Source: VRUE01 sp963697915
GTDB taxonomy: Bacteria > Actinomycetota > Thermoleophilia > Solirubrobacterales > 70-9
Assembly (NCBI GenBank): GCA_963697915.1
Contig: OY969103.1
Location: forward strand, 1,364,001-1,428,000
Reading direction: 5' to 3'
DNA: 64,000 nucleotides
This document shows, one piece after another, positions 7,850-16,946 of this stretch. The translations under genes were made by a program, and so were the position numbers. The notes under the pieces were generated by a model, which made no database searches, was not told the origin of the DNA, and was given only the letters and a program-made list of their open reading frames with translations. Positions within the stretch are counted from its first letter, which is position 1, and every line of letters starts with the position of its first letter.

Positions 7850-8821
7850 ATGCGCCGCTTCTCCCTTGCCCTCGCCAGCTGCGCGCTCCTCTCGATCCCG
7901 GCAAGCGCCGTCGCCGCGCCGCAGAAAGCGACGCCGGTGGTCGCTCCGGACGCCCCCCCGGACGCGGTGGTGAAGATCGAGCCGCGCAAGCTCGACGGTG
8001 GCGTGGCGCGGATCATGAGCACGGTCCCGGTCAGCGGCACGCTGCGGCCCTACGCCCCGAACCAGAAGGTCGCCGTCAGCTTCTTCCTCAACGGCAAGCA
8101 GATCGAGCGCAAGGCGGCGGCGGTGCGCAAGGGCAAGGGCGGCGCTGGTGTCTTCGAGGCGCGGATCCGGATCGAGAAGGCGGGCAAGTACGCGGTCAGC
8201 GCCCGCCACGAGCCGACCGCGCTGCTCGGCGGCGACAGCACCGTTCGCAAGAGCTGGCGGGTCAGCTTCCCGGCGCTCGCCCAGGGCAAGTGCGGCCCGG
8301 TCGTCGTCGGCTTCAAGAAGGCGATGCGGAAGATGGGCTACATCGCCAACAGCGGCCGTTGCTTCGGCGGCAAGACCTCGCGCGGCGTGCTCGCCTACCG
8401 CAAAGTGAACGGGATGACGCGCAGCATGCGCGCCGGCAGGGGCCTGGTCAAGAAGGTCTTCGCCGGTCGCGGCGGCTACGAGGTGCGCCACCCCGGCGCC
8501 GGCCGCCACGTCGAGGCGCCGCTCTCCAAGCAGGTCATCGTCTTCGCCAAGGGCGACGAGCCTTACGCGATCTACCCGACCTCCTCGGGCACCTCGGCGA
8601 CGCCGACGGTCACCGGCCACTACCGCTTCCACCGCACCGAACCGGGCTACAACAACCTCGGCATGTACTACTCCTGGTACTTCTACGGCGGCTACGCCAT
8701 CCACGGCTACGAGTCGGTGCCCAACTACCCGGCCAGCCATGGCTGCCTGCGCACCTTCATCGCCGATCAGCCCGAGATCTTCGAGCGCATCGAGTACGGC
8801 GAAAGCATCTTTGTCTTCTGA
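7850..8821 (+). CDS. Secreted L,D-transpeptidase (YkuD domain)
   Basis: A 323-residue exported protein with a signal peptide (MRRFSLALASCALLSIPASA VAA), an immunoglobulin-like beta region (about 40-140), a peptidoglycan-binding-like segment (KAMRKMGYIANSGRCFGGKT, about 150-190) and a C-terminal YkuD domain. The catalytic signature is IHGYESVPNYPASHGCLR, with H297 and nucleophile C299. Such enzymes form 3-3 cross-links in peptidoglycan or attach proteins to it. This fits with the penicillin-binding protein and the lipid/sugar transfer genes nearby. Confidence 0.93.
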   Translation: MRRFSLALASCALLSIPASAVAAPQKATPVVAPDAPPDAVVKIEPRKLDGGVARIMSTVPVSGTLRPYAPNQKVAVSFFLNGKQIERKAAAVRKGKGGAGVFEARIRIEKAGKYAVSARHEPTALLGGDSTVRKSWRVSFPALAQGKCGPVVVGFKKAMRKMGYIANSGRCFGGKTSRGVLAYRKVNGMTRSMRAGRGLVKKVFAGRGGYEVRHPGAGRHVEAPLSKQVIVFAKGDEPYAIYPTSSGTSATPTVTGHYRFHRTEPGYNNLGMYYSWYFYGGYAIHGYESVPNYPASHGCLRTFIADQPEIFERIEYGESIFVF

Positions 8822-8928
8822 GGTGTGTGACGCGGCGCATATCGGCGTCCTCAGTCGCTCGCGTGCAGAGCACGCCACGCTCCCTGCGTCCTTGATCTGC
8901 TTGGTCACACGCCCTCAGTTGGCCGCCA

Positions 8929-9495
8929 ATGGCTGATCTCGAGGCAGCCAAGCGGACGCTGCTGGCGGAGCTGCGTGAGCACTCGCTGGTGATCGGCGAG
9001 GTGACCCTCTCGTCGGGGGCGACGGCGCAGTACTACGTCGACGCGCGGCGGACGCTGCTGCGGCCGGCGGGCTTCCGGGCGGCGGGCGAGTTGATCGCGG
9101 CCGCCGCGGCGGAGCTGGGCGCGACCGCGGTCGGCGGCCCGGCGACGGCGGCGATCCCACCCTCCTGCGCCGCCCTCGCCGTCCCGGCCGGGCAGGGCCT
9201 GGTCGGCTTCTTCGTCCGCGGCGAGCGCAAGCAGCACGGCCTGCAGCGCTGGGTCGAGGGGCCGGTCGAGGCCGGCGCCCGCTGTCTCGTCGTCGAGGAC
9301 ACCGTCACCACCGGAGGCTCGACCGCGAAGGCGATCGAGCGCGTCCGCGAGCAGGGGCTCGAGGTCGCCGGAGTGATCGCCGTCGTCGACCGCCTGGCCG
9401 GCGGCGGCGAGGCAATCGAAGCGGCCGCGGCCGCCCCCTACCGGACCCTCGTCACGATCGACGAGATCTACCCGGACCGCCCCGACCGGGGCTGA
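8929..9495 (+). CDS. pyrE: Orotate phosphoribosyltransferase
   Basis: Transfers the ribose phosphate of PRPP to orotate, giving OMP in pyrimidine synthesis. The 188-residue product has the type I phosphoribosyltransferase PRPP loop CLVVEDTVTTGGSTAKAIE (about residues 121-139) and GFFVRGERKQHG, the OPRT segment carrying catalytic Lys and His. Length and motif order are typical. It stands apart from other pyr genes here. The 107 bp upstream, after the L,D-transpeptidase stop, contains only a weak imperfect inverted repeat. Confidence 0.95.
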   Translation: MADLEAAKRTLLAELREHSLVIGEVTLSSGATAQYYVDARRTLLRPAGFRAAGELIAAAAAELGATAVGGPATAAIPPSCAALAVPAGQGLVGFFVRGERKQHGLQRWVEGPVEAGARCLVVEDTVTTGGSTAKAIERVREQGLEVAGVIAVVDRLAGGGEAIEAAAAAPYRTLVTIDEIYPDRPDRG

Positions 9496-9516
9496 GCCGA
9501 CCTACCTCAATGTGGC

Positions 9517-9545
9517 GCTGGGTACCGACCGGGTACCCAGCGCGG
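9517..9545 (+). terminator. Strong hairpin downstream of pyrE
   Basis: GCGCTGGGTACC and GGTACCCAGCGC form a perfect 12-bp stem with a 5-nt loop, 21 nt after the pyrE stop codon. It lacks a clear T-run, so it is a hairpin-type or factor-assisted terminator at best. It insulates pyrE from the promoter at 9612. Confidence 0.65.
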
Positions 9546-9611
9546 AGTCCGTGCTTTGCAGGACTTTCGCCTTCCGGCGCGACAACGGTCTTTTCTTCAA
9601 AAACGTTAGCC

Positions 9612-9640
9612 TTGACATTAAAAAGGCTTCTGTTTACAGT
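9612..9640 (+). promoter_or_regulatory. Near-consensus sigma70-type promoter for the surface-protein operon
   Basis: TTGACA (9612-9617), a 17-nt spacer, then TACAGT (9635-9640), in a locally AT-rich stretch that is unusual for this genome. It lies about 95 nt upstream of the GTG start at 9736, which has an AGGAGAGGT ribosome binding site at 9722-9730. The leader between them is long and purine-rich. Confidence 0.8.
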
Positions 9641-9735
9641 CTCTCCACCGTTCATCGAAACGGGACAGGGAAACCGAGCCAAGGGCCGTCAGGGAAGCGG
9701 GCCGAGAGGGCTCACGGGACAAGGAGAGGTATCGA

Positions 9736-12700
9736 GTGAAACGCCACGCGAAGGCTGCACTGACGGCAACGCTTCTGCTGGCGTTGGCGCTGCTCGGCTT
9801 CGTGCCGGCTTCTCTACTTACGGCACCGTCGGCGTCGGCGAGTGCGGGCGTCGCCTATCCCTCTGGGCTCTCCTTCGAGTTCGTTCTCGCCGGCCGTCTG
9901 GTGGAAAACATGGCGGTGGGCGAGAGCGCAGATCGAGTCTACGTACTGAACGCCCCGACTAACAACTCCGAAGGCAGCTCAAACGTCGGCATGTTCGACT
10001 CCGCAAGCGGGAACTTCGTCGGCAGCATTGATGAGTCGGACGCCCCGAGTGTCTTCCAAGACGGTGACAACGTCAAGGGCATAGCGGTCGACAACACCGG
10101 CGGGGCCTCTGACGGGACGGTCTACATCAGCACTCTGAACCCGAGTTCCGGAAGCGGCGGTATCTACAAGTTCTCCGCTTTTGGCGCGTTGCTCGGCGAG
10201 GTCAGCCTGACGGGGCCTCACGCCTCCTTGGGGCCGGACGGACTGGCGCTCGACGCCAGTGGCGATCTCTACGTCCTCTTCCCCGGCGCCCCCGCCTACA
10301 TCGACAAGTTCAGCCCCGCAGGGGGGTACCTCGCGGGCATCGCGGTTCCCGAGGGCCTGTTCTACGCGGGCAATCTCTCTGTCGATCCGTCCGGGGACAA
10401 GGTGTACGCGCCCACCAGCGAGACGAAGGGTCAGAGCAGGAGTGTGTCCGCGTACTCGTTCCCCGGTGGAGCCGAGACGCCGCTCGACCAAGAAGGGGTC
10501 AAGACTGCCGTCGATGACGACGGCAACGTCTACGTCGCCCCGGCCCGGAACACCCACCGCGTCATCTCTAAATACGACTCCGACGGTTTGCTGCTGGGTC
10601 GCTTCGGTCGGCAGCGACTGACCCCTACCGCCGCCAGAAAGCTGGTCGCGATAGACAACGACACTGGCAACGTGCTCTACGGATGGGCTGCCGAGCCGGG
10701 CCAGACGAACCGCGTTGACGTCTTCGGCCCCGCTGAGAGCGTCGCCGTCCCCGATGTGAGCCTCGATCCGCCCCCGCCCCCGGGGTTCTTCGGAACCAGC
10801 CTGTCGTTCGTCGTCAACCCGCAAGGTGGGCCGACCGTGTACGAGGTCGAGTACTCGCGGGCGGGTCTGTTCGAATGGTCTGCCCTGCCGGGAGAGGATG
10901 CCGGGAGCGGCACCGCGGACATGCCCTTAAGCGTCGATCTCGGCGGTCTCGCCCACGGCACCTCCTACGACGTGCGGGTGGTGGCGACGAACACCGAGAT
11001 CGACTCCTCGAGCTTCTCAGCCACCCACTCGATAACGACCTCGACCGTACCGCCGCCGCCGATTCCCGTTGCGTCGGTCGACGGGACTGGTGTGGGGTTG
11101 ACCGGGTCGGTGCACCCGCACGGGGTGACTGCCACGTGGCACTTTGAGTACGCGTCCGATGGCGGAGAGTGGGTCGGCCTGCCGAGCCAGACGATCGTCG
11201 CCGGCGATAGCCCGGTAGCCGTGCAGGCCGAGATCGATGACCTAGCTCCCAACGAAGCGTATGAAGCGCGGCTGGTCGTCACCTACTCCGATGGCGGCAG
11301 AGGCGACACGACCTCGGCCGCGCAGCAGTTCATCACCGACCCCGTCCCGCCCGCGGTCATCACTCGATTTGCAGCCCCCAGGACACAGACCGCCGCTCGG
11401 CTCAACGGCCTCGTCAACCCGCGCAACTCGGAGACCGAGTATTGGTTCGAGTACGGCGAGACCGAGGCCTACGGGACAAGGGCACCGCTCGCCGGAAACC
11501 CCAGTGCCGGCGAAGGCAGCACCTCGGTGCTGGTCAGCCAGGAGATCGAAGGCCTCAAGCCGGACACCACGTACCACTACCGGATCGTCGCCGACAATGG
11601 CGCTGAGGTAGCGCCCGGCGACATCGCTGTAGAGGGCGAGAGCGCGACCTTCACCACCCGCAGCCCCTTCGAAGCTGGTCCGCCCAATCGTGGGATTGAG
11701 CTGGTCAACAATCCTGATAAGGGCAACCAGGACGCGCGAGCGATTGCCCTCTCGCCGACCGCCGACAAGGTCCTCTGGGGAGTGAACGGCGGAGCGCCGG
11801 GCAGCCCGTCGGGCAGGCTGGGCACGTTCGTCGCCGAACGCGACACGAGCGTGCCGACCGGCTGGCGCTCGACGAGCGTCCTGCCTCCTATCGACGTGCT
11901 TTTCGGCGGCGGCTCCTTGGGCCTGGCGCCGACCTTCTACGCGCCGGACTTCTCGACCTTCCTCTTCGATGCCACCAAGGAAGGGGTCTTCGGCGTGGCC
12001 CCACACACCGTTGTCCAGGTCGATGCCGACGGCACTCAACGCAACTCGGTTGAGCTTGCCACCGGTAACTTCCACTCGAAGGCCATCGGAGTTACCCGTG
12101 ACCTCTCCCACTGGTTCAGCGCGACCAAACAAGGCCTGGTCGCAGAGCACCCGACCAACACGACCCAGCTCTACGATCTGGCCGCGAGCCCTCCGCAGCT
12201 GCTCAGCATCATGCCCGGCACCAACCAGCCGCCCCCCTGCGGACTGCCCGGCGTCGGACCATTGTCGCCCCACTTCCGGTCTGTGCCGTACGCCGCCAAC
12301 TCAACCACTGGCGACCAGGTCAGCGCCTTCTTCCACACGGCCGGCTCCGCCTGTCTCGGCCCGCTCAACCTCTACAGGCGTGACCTGAGCAAGCCAGCGG
12401 CGGAACCGATCTCGACCCCGCCGCTCGCCGGCCCAGATCAAGGCGCTGCGCTCGTGCGCACCGATACGACCGGCACCAGGGCCCTCTTTGTCTCTGCGAC
12501 CAGGCTCGATCCCGCCGATGCCAATGGCGGCCAAGATCTGTACGTCTGGACTGAGGGGTCTGGCAACGAGTGCCTGACCTGTGTGGTGGCGGATGCACGG
12601 ATCGAGTCGCAGGCCGGCAGGGACGTCATCGCCACTGATGACTTCTCCTATGTCTACTTTCTATCTAGGCAGCTATTGGAGCCGGATCTGGGACTCGCCA

Positions 12701-13578
12701 CTCCGAGTGGTGATTCCGCCCACATGTACCTCTTGCATGACGGCGAGGTTCGGTATGTCGCTCCCGCCTGGAGGTTCCTGTCTGGGGGGATGAGCGCCAA
12801 CGGCCAGACGATCCTCTTCCTCGGCGATACCGCCGGGATTACCACCGACGTCAGCCAGGCTGACGCGGCTCAGCTCTATCGCTTTGACAGCGCCGACGGC
12901 AGCGTCGAGTGCGTGAGCTGCCGGCACAACGGTCCAACGGCGAGCGGAGCGCCGAACGACGCCTACCTCAATACTTTCGGCGCCCAGGCGCCCGATGGTT
13001 ACGGAACCCGATCGCTCTCGGCGGATGGGGAGACGGTTGTCTTCCAGACCCGGGAAGCGCTCGTTGCCGAGGACACAAACGACGCTAGCGATGTCTACGA
13101 GTGGCGCCACGGTCAGCCGCGCTTGGTGACCGATGGCAAGGCAGACTTGGGCGACTTGGGAATGCCCGTCTTCCAAGGCCTGTCGGACGACGCTTCCAAT
13201 GTGCTTTTCACCATCGCCAGCAACCTCACGGGGCGCGAGCGAGACAACATGAATCAGCTCTACATGGCCCGGGTGGACGGGGGTATGCCGCCACCTACAC
13301 CCCCTCCCCCTCCGTGTAATGGGGATGCCTGTCAGGGCCCTGTTGGGCCGATTCCAACTGTTCCCGACCCTGGTAGTCGCACGGCGAAGCCAGCGGGAAA
13401 CAAGAGCGCCCCGGCCATGAGGCCCTGCGCTCGCAAAAAGGCGTCCAGGAAGCAGAGCAAGAAGCGGGGGGCCAGTCGAAAGCGCCCGAACCGCTGTGGC
13501 AAGGCCAAGGGCGGACGTAGGGCGGACGGGAAACGCAAGCAGGCAAGGCAGCGGCCGGCGAAGGGGAGGCAACGATGA
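9736..13578 (+). CDS. Large secreted propeller/fibronectin-III-like surface protein
   Basis: A 1280-residue exported protein with no single recognised function. It has a signal peptide (cleavage probably after SASASA, about residue 37), a six-bladed NHL/SMP-type propeller region (about 40-330, with blades such as LALDASGDLYVLFP and AVDDDGNVYVAP), three fibronectin-III-like units (about 345-650, with LKPDTTYHYRIVADNG), and a second propeller of WD40/TolB-like blades (about 660-1175, with LSADGETVVFQT and LSDDASNVLFTI). A Pro-rich linker near 1185 leads to a tail very rich in Lys and Arg that ends the protein. The tail suggests electrostatic retention on anionic wall polymers (inference). GTG start with a strong AGGAGAGGT site. 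It overlaps the next gene as ATGA and is first in the operon. Confidence 0.88.
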   Translation: MKRHAKAALTATLLLALALLGFVPASLLTAPSASASAGVAYPSGLSFEFVLAGRLVENMAVGESADRVYVLNAPTNNSEGSSNVGMFDSASGNFVGSIDESDAPSVFQDGDNVKGIAVDNTGGASDGTVYISTLNPSSGSGGIYKFSAFGALLGEVSLTGPHASLGPDGLALDASGDLYVLFPGAPAYIDKFSPAGGYLAGIAVPEGLFYAGNLSVDPSGDKVYAPTSETKGQSRSVSAYSFPGGAETPLDQEGVKTAVDDDGNVYVAPARNTHRVISKYDSDGLLLGRFGRQRLTPTAARKLVAIDNDTGNVLYGWAAEPGQTNRVDVFGPAESVAVPDVSLDPPPPPGFFGTSLSFVVNPQGGPTVYEVEYSRAGLFEWSALPGEDAGSGTADMPLSVDLGGLAHGTSYDVRVVATNTEIDSSSFSATHSITTSTVPPPPIPVASVDGTGVGLTGSVHPHGVTATWHFEYASDGGEWVGLPSQTIVAGDSPVAVQAEIDDLAPNEAYEARLVVTYSDGGRGDTTSAAQQFITDPVPPAVITRFAAPRTQTAARLNGLVNPRNSETEYWFEYGETEAYGTRAPLAGNPSAGEGSTSVLVSQEIEGLKPDTTYHYRIVADNGAEVAPGDIAVEGESATFTTRSPFEAGPPNRGIELVNNPDKGNQDARAIALSPTADKVLWGVNGGAPGSPSGRLGTFVAERDTSVPTGWRSTSVLPPIDVLFGGGSLGLAPTFYAPDFSTFLFDATKEGVFGVAPHTVVQVDADGTQRNSVELATGNFHSKAIGVTRDLSHWFSATKQGLVAEHPTNTTQLYDLAASPPQLLSIMPGTNQPPPCGLPGVGPLSPHFRSVPYAANSTTGDQVSAFFHTAGSACLGPLNLYRRDLSKPAAEPISTPPLAGPDQGAALVRTDTTGTRALFVSATRLDPADANGGQDLYVWTEGSGNECLTCVVADARIESQAGRDVIATDDFSYVYFLSRQLLEPDLGLATPSGDSAHMYLLHDGEVRYVAPAWRFLSGGMSANGQTILFLGDTAGITTDVSQADAAQLYRFDSADGSVECVSCRHNGPTASGAPNDAYLNTFGAQAPDGYGTRSLSADGETVVFQTREALVAEDTNDASDVYEWRHGQPRLVTDGKADLGDLGMPVFQGLSDDASNVLFTIASNLTGRERDNMNQLYMARVDGGMPPPTPPPPPCNGDACQGPVGPIPTVPDPGSRTAKPAGNKSAPAMRPCARKKASRKQSKKRGASRKRPNRCGKAKGGRRADGKRKQARQRPAKGRQR

Positions 13579-16500
13579 GGCGCATCCTGGTGGGTCTTAT
13601 TGCAGTGGCGGTGCTGGCAGTTGGCGCAGTCCCGGCCGCGGCGAGTCCGGCGTGGAAGGTCCACACCTACTGGGCTGACACGCACCTGCAGCCGGGCGAT
13701 ACCGGCCTTTTCAGGATCCAGCTTCGCAACGTCGGCGCGACTCCGTCGGCGGGCGCCGTGACTGTGACCAACCAGTTGCCTCCTGGGGTCACGCGGATCT
13801 CGCCCCGGGGCAACGACGTACAGAAAGGGCGCAACGAGATGGTCAGCCCCGAGTGGACCTGTGCGGGGTCCACGACGGTCACCTGCACCATGACCGAGTC
13901 GGTTGGGACTCGCGCTCTGGTCCAGGCCGGCCCCGGCAGCGGCTTTGCTCCCCGCATCCTGTTCCGGGTCCAGGTCGCACCGGGGGCTGTGGTCGGAACT
14001 TTCCAGAACACGACGACGGTGTCGGGTGGGGGCGCAGCCGACGGCGACGCGGAGGCGAGGCCGCTGACCATCAGCGATAATCCCCTCGGATTCGGGGTCC
14101 TTCCCGGCAACTTCAGCCTGGACACCTTTGACGCCGAGTGGCCTGCCGGCGAGCCCGTGCGGCAGGCGGGCGCGCACCCGTTTGAGCTGCGGACGTTCCT
14201 GGAGACCAACCTCGCGAAGCGTGAGAACCCGAGCGAGAGTCCTGGCCTCCTCTCACCGCTCACCTGGATGGAGCCCAACGGCTATATGAAGACGATCGAC
14301 GTCAGTCTGCCGACAGGGTTCCTCGGCAATCCGGAGGCCACCCCAAAGTGCAGCCCAGGTGACTTTCTGAATATTGGCACGGTCCAGTATGGGTCGACTG
14401 GTTGCCCACCCGAGACCCAGATCGGGGTCATGGAGGTAGACCTGTTCGACGGTGAGGAAAGAGGTGGCGACAACTTCCTCGACGGCGCGCTGACCCGTCT
14501 GGCGGTTTATAACCTCGAGCCGCCCGCGGGTGTGCCAGCGGACTTCGGTTTCGCCGTCGGTCCCGTCCAGGTCCATCTCTACCCAGTGCTGGACGCCACG
14601 CGAAACTACGCGATCAAGACCGTTCTCTCTGAGATCACCACGATCGCCCCGGTGCGCTCGGCGACCATGTCCCTCTGGGGTGTTCCAGGCGACCCGGCGC
14701 ACGACGCGCTGAGGGTGAGAGAGGTTGCCGACGGTGAGGACGGGTACGGGGAATCGTTCGATTCGCCGATAAGGCCCTTCCTGACCCTGCCCCTGGACTG
14801 CGGCGAGAGTGACTTGCACACGTCTGGTCGCTTTGAGTCGTGGCAGGAACCCGATCGGTTTACGCCCCCGGTCGATACCGAGAACTTCTCCCTTACTGGC
14901 TGCGGCGATCCCCGCTTCGAGTTCAACCCACAGATAAGTCTGAGTCCGACCTCGACGGCCGCGGGTGGGCCAACCGGTCTCGAGGTAAATCTCGAGCTCC
15001 CTCAACGGGACGACACGGTCGCCGATGCAACTGAGCTCTACGCCGAGAACGGCCAACCAACGGCGATCCCGACCCCGCCGATGAAGCGGGTAGAGGTCAC
15101 GTTCCCGGAGGGGTTGACTGTCTCGACCTCCGCTGCACTGGGCTTGGGTAGCTGCTCGCTGGAGCAGATCAAGCTGGGCACGAACGACCCAGTCAGCTGC
15201 CCGGACTCCTCCCAGTACGGCACCCTGACGGTCGAAACCCCGATCCTGCCCAAGGGCGAGCCGATGCGCGGCCAAGTCTTCATCGCCGAGCAGGACCGCA
15301 ATCCCTTCGACGACTTCCTGGCGCTGTACCTCGTTATCCAGGAACCACAGCGCGGCCTCCTGGTCAAGCTCCCCGGCCGCGTCCAGCTCGACGAGAAGAC
15401 CGGTCAGATCAAGACCATCTTCGACAATCTGCCTCCGTTCCCGGTCTCCAACTTGCAGATGGCGTTGAAGGGCGGCGCCAGGGCGGCGCTAGTCAATCCC
15501 GCCACCTGCGGGAGCAAGCAGATCACCGCCACTTTCACTCCCTGGCATGACCAGAGCCAGCGGATCGTCAGGTCAAACTCCTACGAGATCACACGTAAGG
15601 GGGACGGGAGCCCCTGCGTCGCCAACCTGGGCGACCGTCCGTTCAGGCCGCAGGTGACGGCCGGCACGTTCTCGTCGGCGGCCGCCGCCTACTCACCCTT
15701 CGTCTTCCGCCTCACGAGGACGGACGACGACCAGGAGATCGCTTCTCTTGCGACCAAGCTGCCCAAAGGCCTGCTGGCCAAGGTGGCGGGGATCAGCCAG
15801 TGCTCCGAGGCCTCGATCGCGGCCTCGGGCGGCAAGACCGGCAAGGAGGAGCTCGCCTCGCCTTCGTGCCCGCAGTCGAGCTACCTCGGCACCGCCGACG
15901 TCGGCTCCGGCGTAGGCCAGGTCCTCACCTTCGTCCAGGGCAAGGCCTACCTAGCCGGCCCCTACAAAGGCGCTCCCCTGAGCATGGTCGTGATCACCCC
16001 CGTTGTCGCCGGTCCCTACGACCTCGGCACGATCGCGGTCAGGACCGCCCTCGAGGTCGATCCCACCACCGCCCAGGTCGAGGTCGCCACCGACCCCTTC
16101 CCCCAGATCTTCAAGGGCATCCCGGTCCGCATCCGCGACATCAGGATCGCGGTCGACCGGCCCGAGTCGACCCTCAATCCCACCAGCTGCGACCCGATGG
16201 CGATCGAGGCGAGGATCGGCGGCACCGGGGGAGACCTCTTCTCCGCCCACGACGACGTCTTCGCCTCGCTTCAAGAGCACTTTCAGGCATCGAACTGCGC
16301 GGCGCTGGGCTTCAAGCCGGGGATCAGCTTCCAGCTCAAGGGCGGTACCAAGCGCGGCCAGTTCCCGGCCCTCACCGCGACTCTGAAAGCGCGTCCCGGC
16401 GACGCCAACATTCGCAAGGCCCGCGTCACCCTGCCCCGAACCGCCTTCCTCGCGCAGGAACACATCAGGACGATCTGCACCAGGGTGCAGTTCGCCGCCA

Positions 16501-16946
16501 AGGCCTGCCCCGAGGGCTCGGTGATCGGTCACGCGAAAGCGACCAGCCCGCTGATCGACGGCTCCCTCGAAGGGCCGGTGGTGATGCGCTCCTCGAGCAA
16601 CAAGCTCCCGGACCTGGTCGCCACCCTCGACGGGATCATCGAGGTCGTCGTCGCCAGCCGCATCGACTCCTTCAAGCGCAGGATCCGCAGCACCTTCGAC
16701 CTCTTGCCAGACGTGCCGGTCTCGAGCTTCGAGCTGCGCATGCAGGGCGGCAAGAAGGGCCTGATCGTCAACTCGGCCGACCTCTGCAGGGTCACCTCGA
16801 GGGGCCTGGTCGAGCTCACTGGCCACAACGGCGCCGAGCACAGCTTCAAACCCAAGGTCAAGGCGACCAGCTGCAAAGGCAAGAACCGCAAGGCCAAAAA
16901 GCAACACGACAAGAAGAAGTCAACTACAGGAGGAGCAACTCGATGA
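13575..16946 (+). CDS. Large secreted protein with DUF11-like domain and four CP-x2-S-x2-G repeats
   Basis: A 1123-residue exported protein: a signal peptide (ending AVPAAASPAW), a DUF11-like adhesion-type domain (about 28-150), an AGxHP segment (QAGAHPFELRTFLE, about 195), then a repeated module. Each repeat carries a cysteine-containing C-x-x-x-Q/I patch, a CP-x-x-S-x-x-G signature (near residues 275, 540, 765 and 977) and a strand-rich stretch such as PDVPVSSFELRMQGGKKGL. The same modules in the same order occur in the protein at 46774-49587. The tail is short and basic (CKGKNRKAKKQHDKKK). The function is unknown; an extracellular structural or adhesive role is likely. It starts within the upstream stop (ATGA) and ends in another ATGA. 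Confidence 0.88.
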   Translation: MRRILVGLIAVAVLAVGAVPAAASPAWKVHTYWADTHLQPGDTGLFRIQLRNVGATPSAGAVTVTNQLPPGVTRISPRGNDVQKGRNEMVSPEWTCAGSTTVTCTMTESVGTRALVQAGPGSGFAPRILFRVQVAPGAVVGTFQNTTTVSGGGAADGDAEARPLTISDNPLGFGVLPGNFSLDTFDAEWPAGEPVRQAGAHPFELRTFLETNLAKRENPSESPGLLSPLTWMEPNGYMKTIDVSLPTGFLGNPEATPKCSPGDFLNIGTVQYGSTGCPPETQIGVMEVDLFDGEERGGDNFLDGALTRLAVYNLEPPAGVPADFGFAVGPVQVHLYPVLDATRNYAIKTVLSEITTIAPVRSATMSLWGVPGDPAHDALRVREVADGEDGYGESFDSPIRPFLTLPLDCGESDLHTSGRFESWQEPDRFTPPVDTENFSLTGCGDPRFEFNPQISLSPTSTAAGGPTGLEVNLELPQRDDTVADATELYAENGQPTAIPTPPMKRVEVTFPEGLTVSTSAALGLGSCSLEQIKLGTNDPVSCPDSSQYGTLTVETPILPKGEPMRGQVFIAEQDRNPFDDFLALYLVIQEPQRGLLVKLPGRVQLDEKTGQIKTIFDNLPPFPVSNLQMALKGGARAALVNPATCGSKQITATFTPWHDQSQRIVRSNSYEITRKGDGSPCVANLGDRPFRPQVTAGTFSSAAAAYSPFVFRLTRTDDDQEIASLATKLPKGLLAKVAGISQCSEASIAASGGKTGKEELASPSCPQSSYLGTADVGSGVGQVLTFVQGKAYLAGPYKGAPLSMVVITPVVAGPYDLGTIAVRTALEVDPTTAQVEVATDPFPQIFKGIPVRIRDIRIAVDRPESTLNPTSCDPMAIEARIGGTGGDLFSAHDDVFASLQEHFQASNCAALGFKPGISFQLKGGTKRGQFPALTATLKARPGDANIRKARVTLPRTAFLAQEHIRTICTRVQFAAKACPEGSVIGHAKATSPLIDGSLEGPVVMRSSSNKLPDLVATLDGIIEVVVASRIDSFKRRIRSTFDLLPDVPVSSFELRMQGGKKGLIVNSADLCRVTSRGLVELTGHNGAEHSFKPKVKATSCKGKNRKAKKQHDKKKSTTGGATR

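Noticed and set aside
8819..8917. Imperfect inverted repeat TGAGGTGTGTGAC ... GTCACACGCCCTCA between the L,D-transpeptidase gene and pyrE
   Set aside because: The arms need a gap and a mismatch, and the loop of over 70 nt shows no further structure. It is too weak to list as an element, although it too begins at a stop codon.
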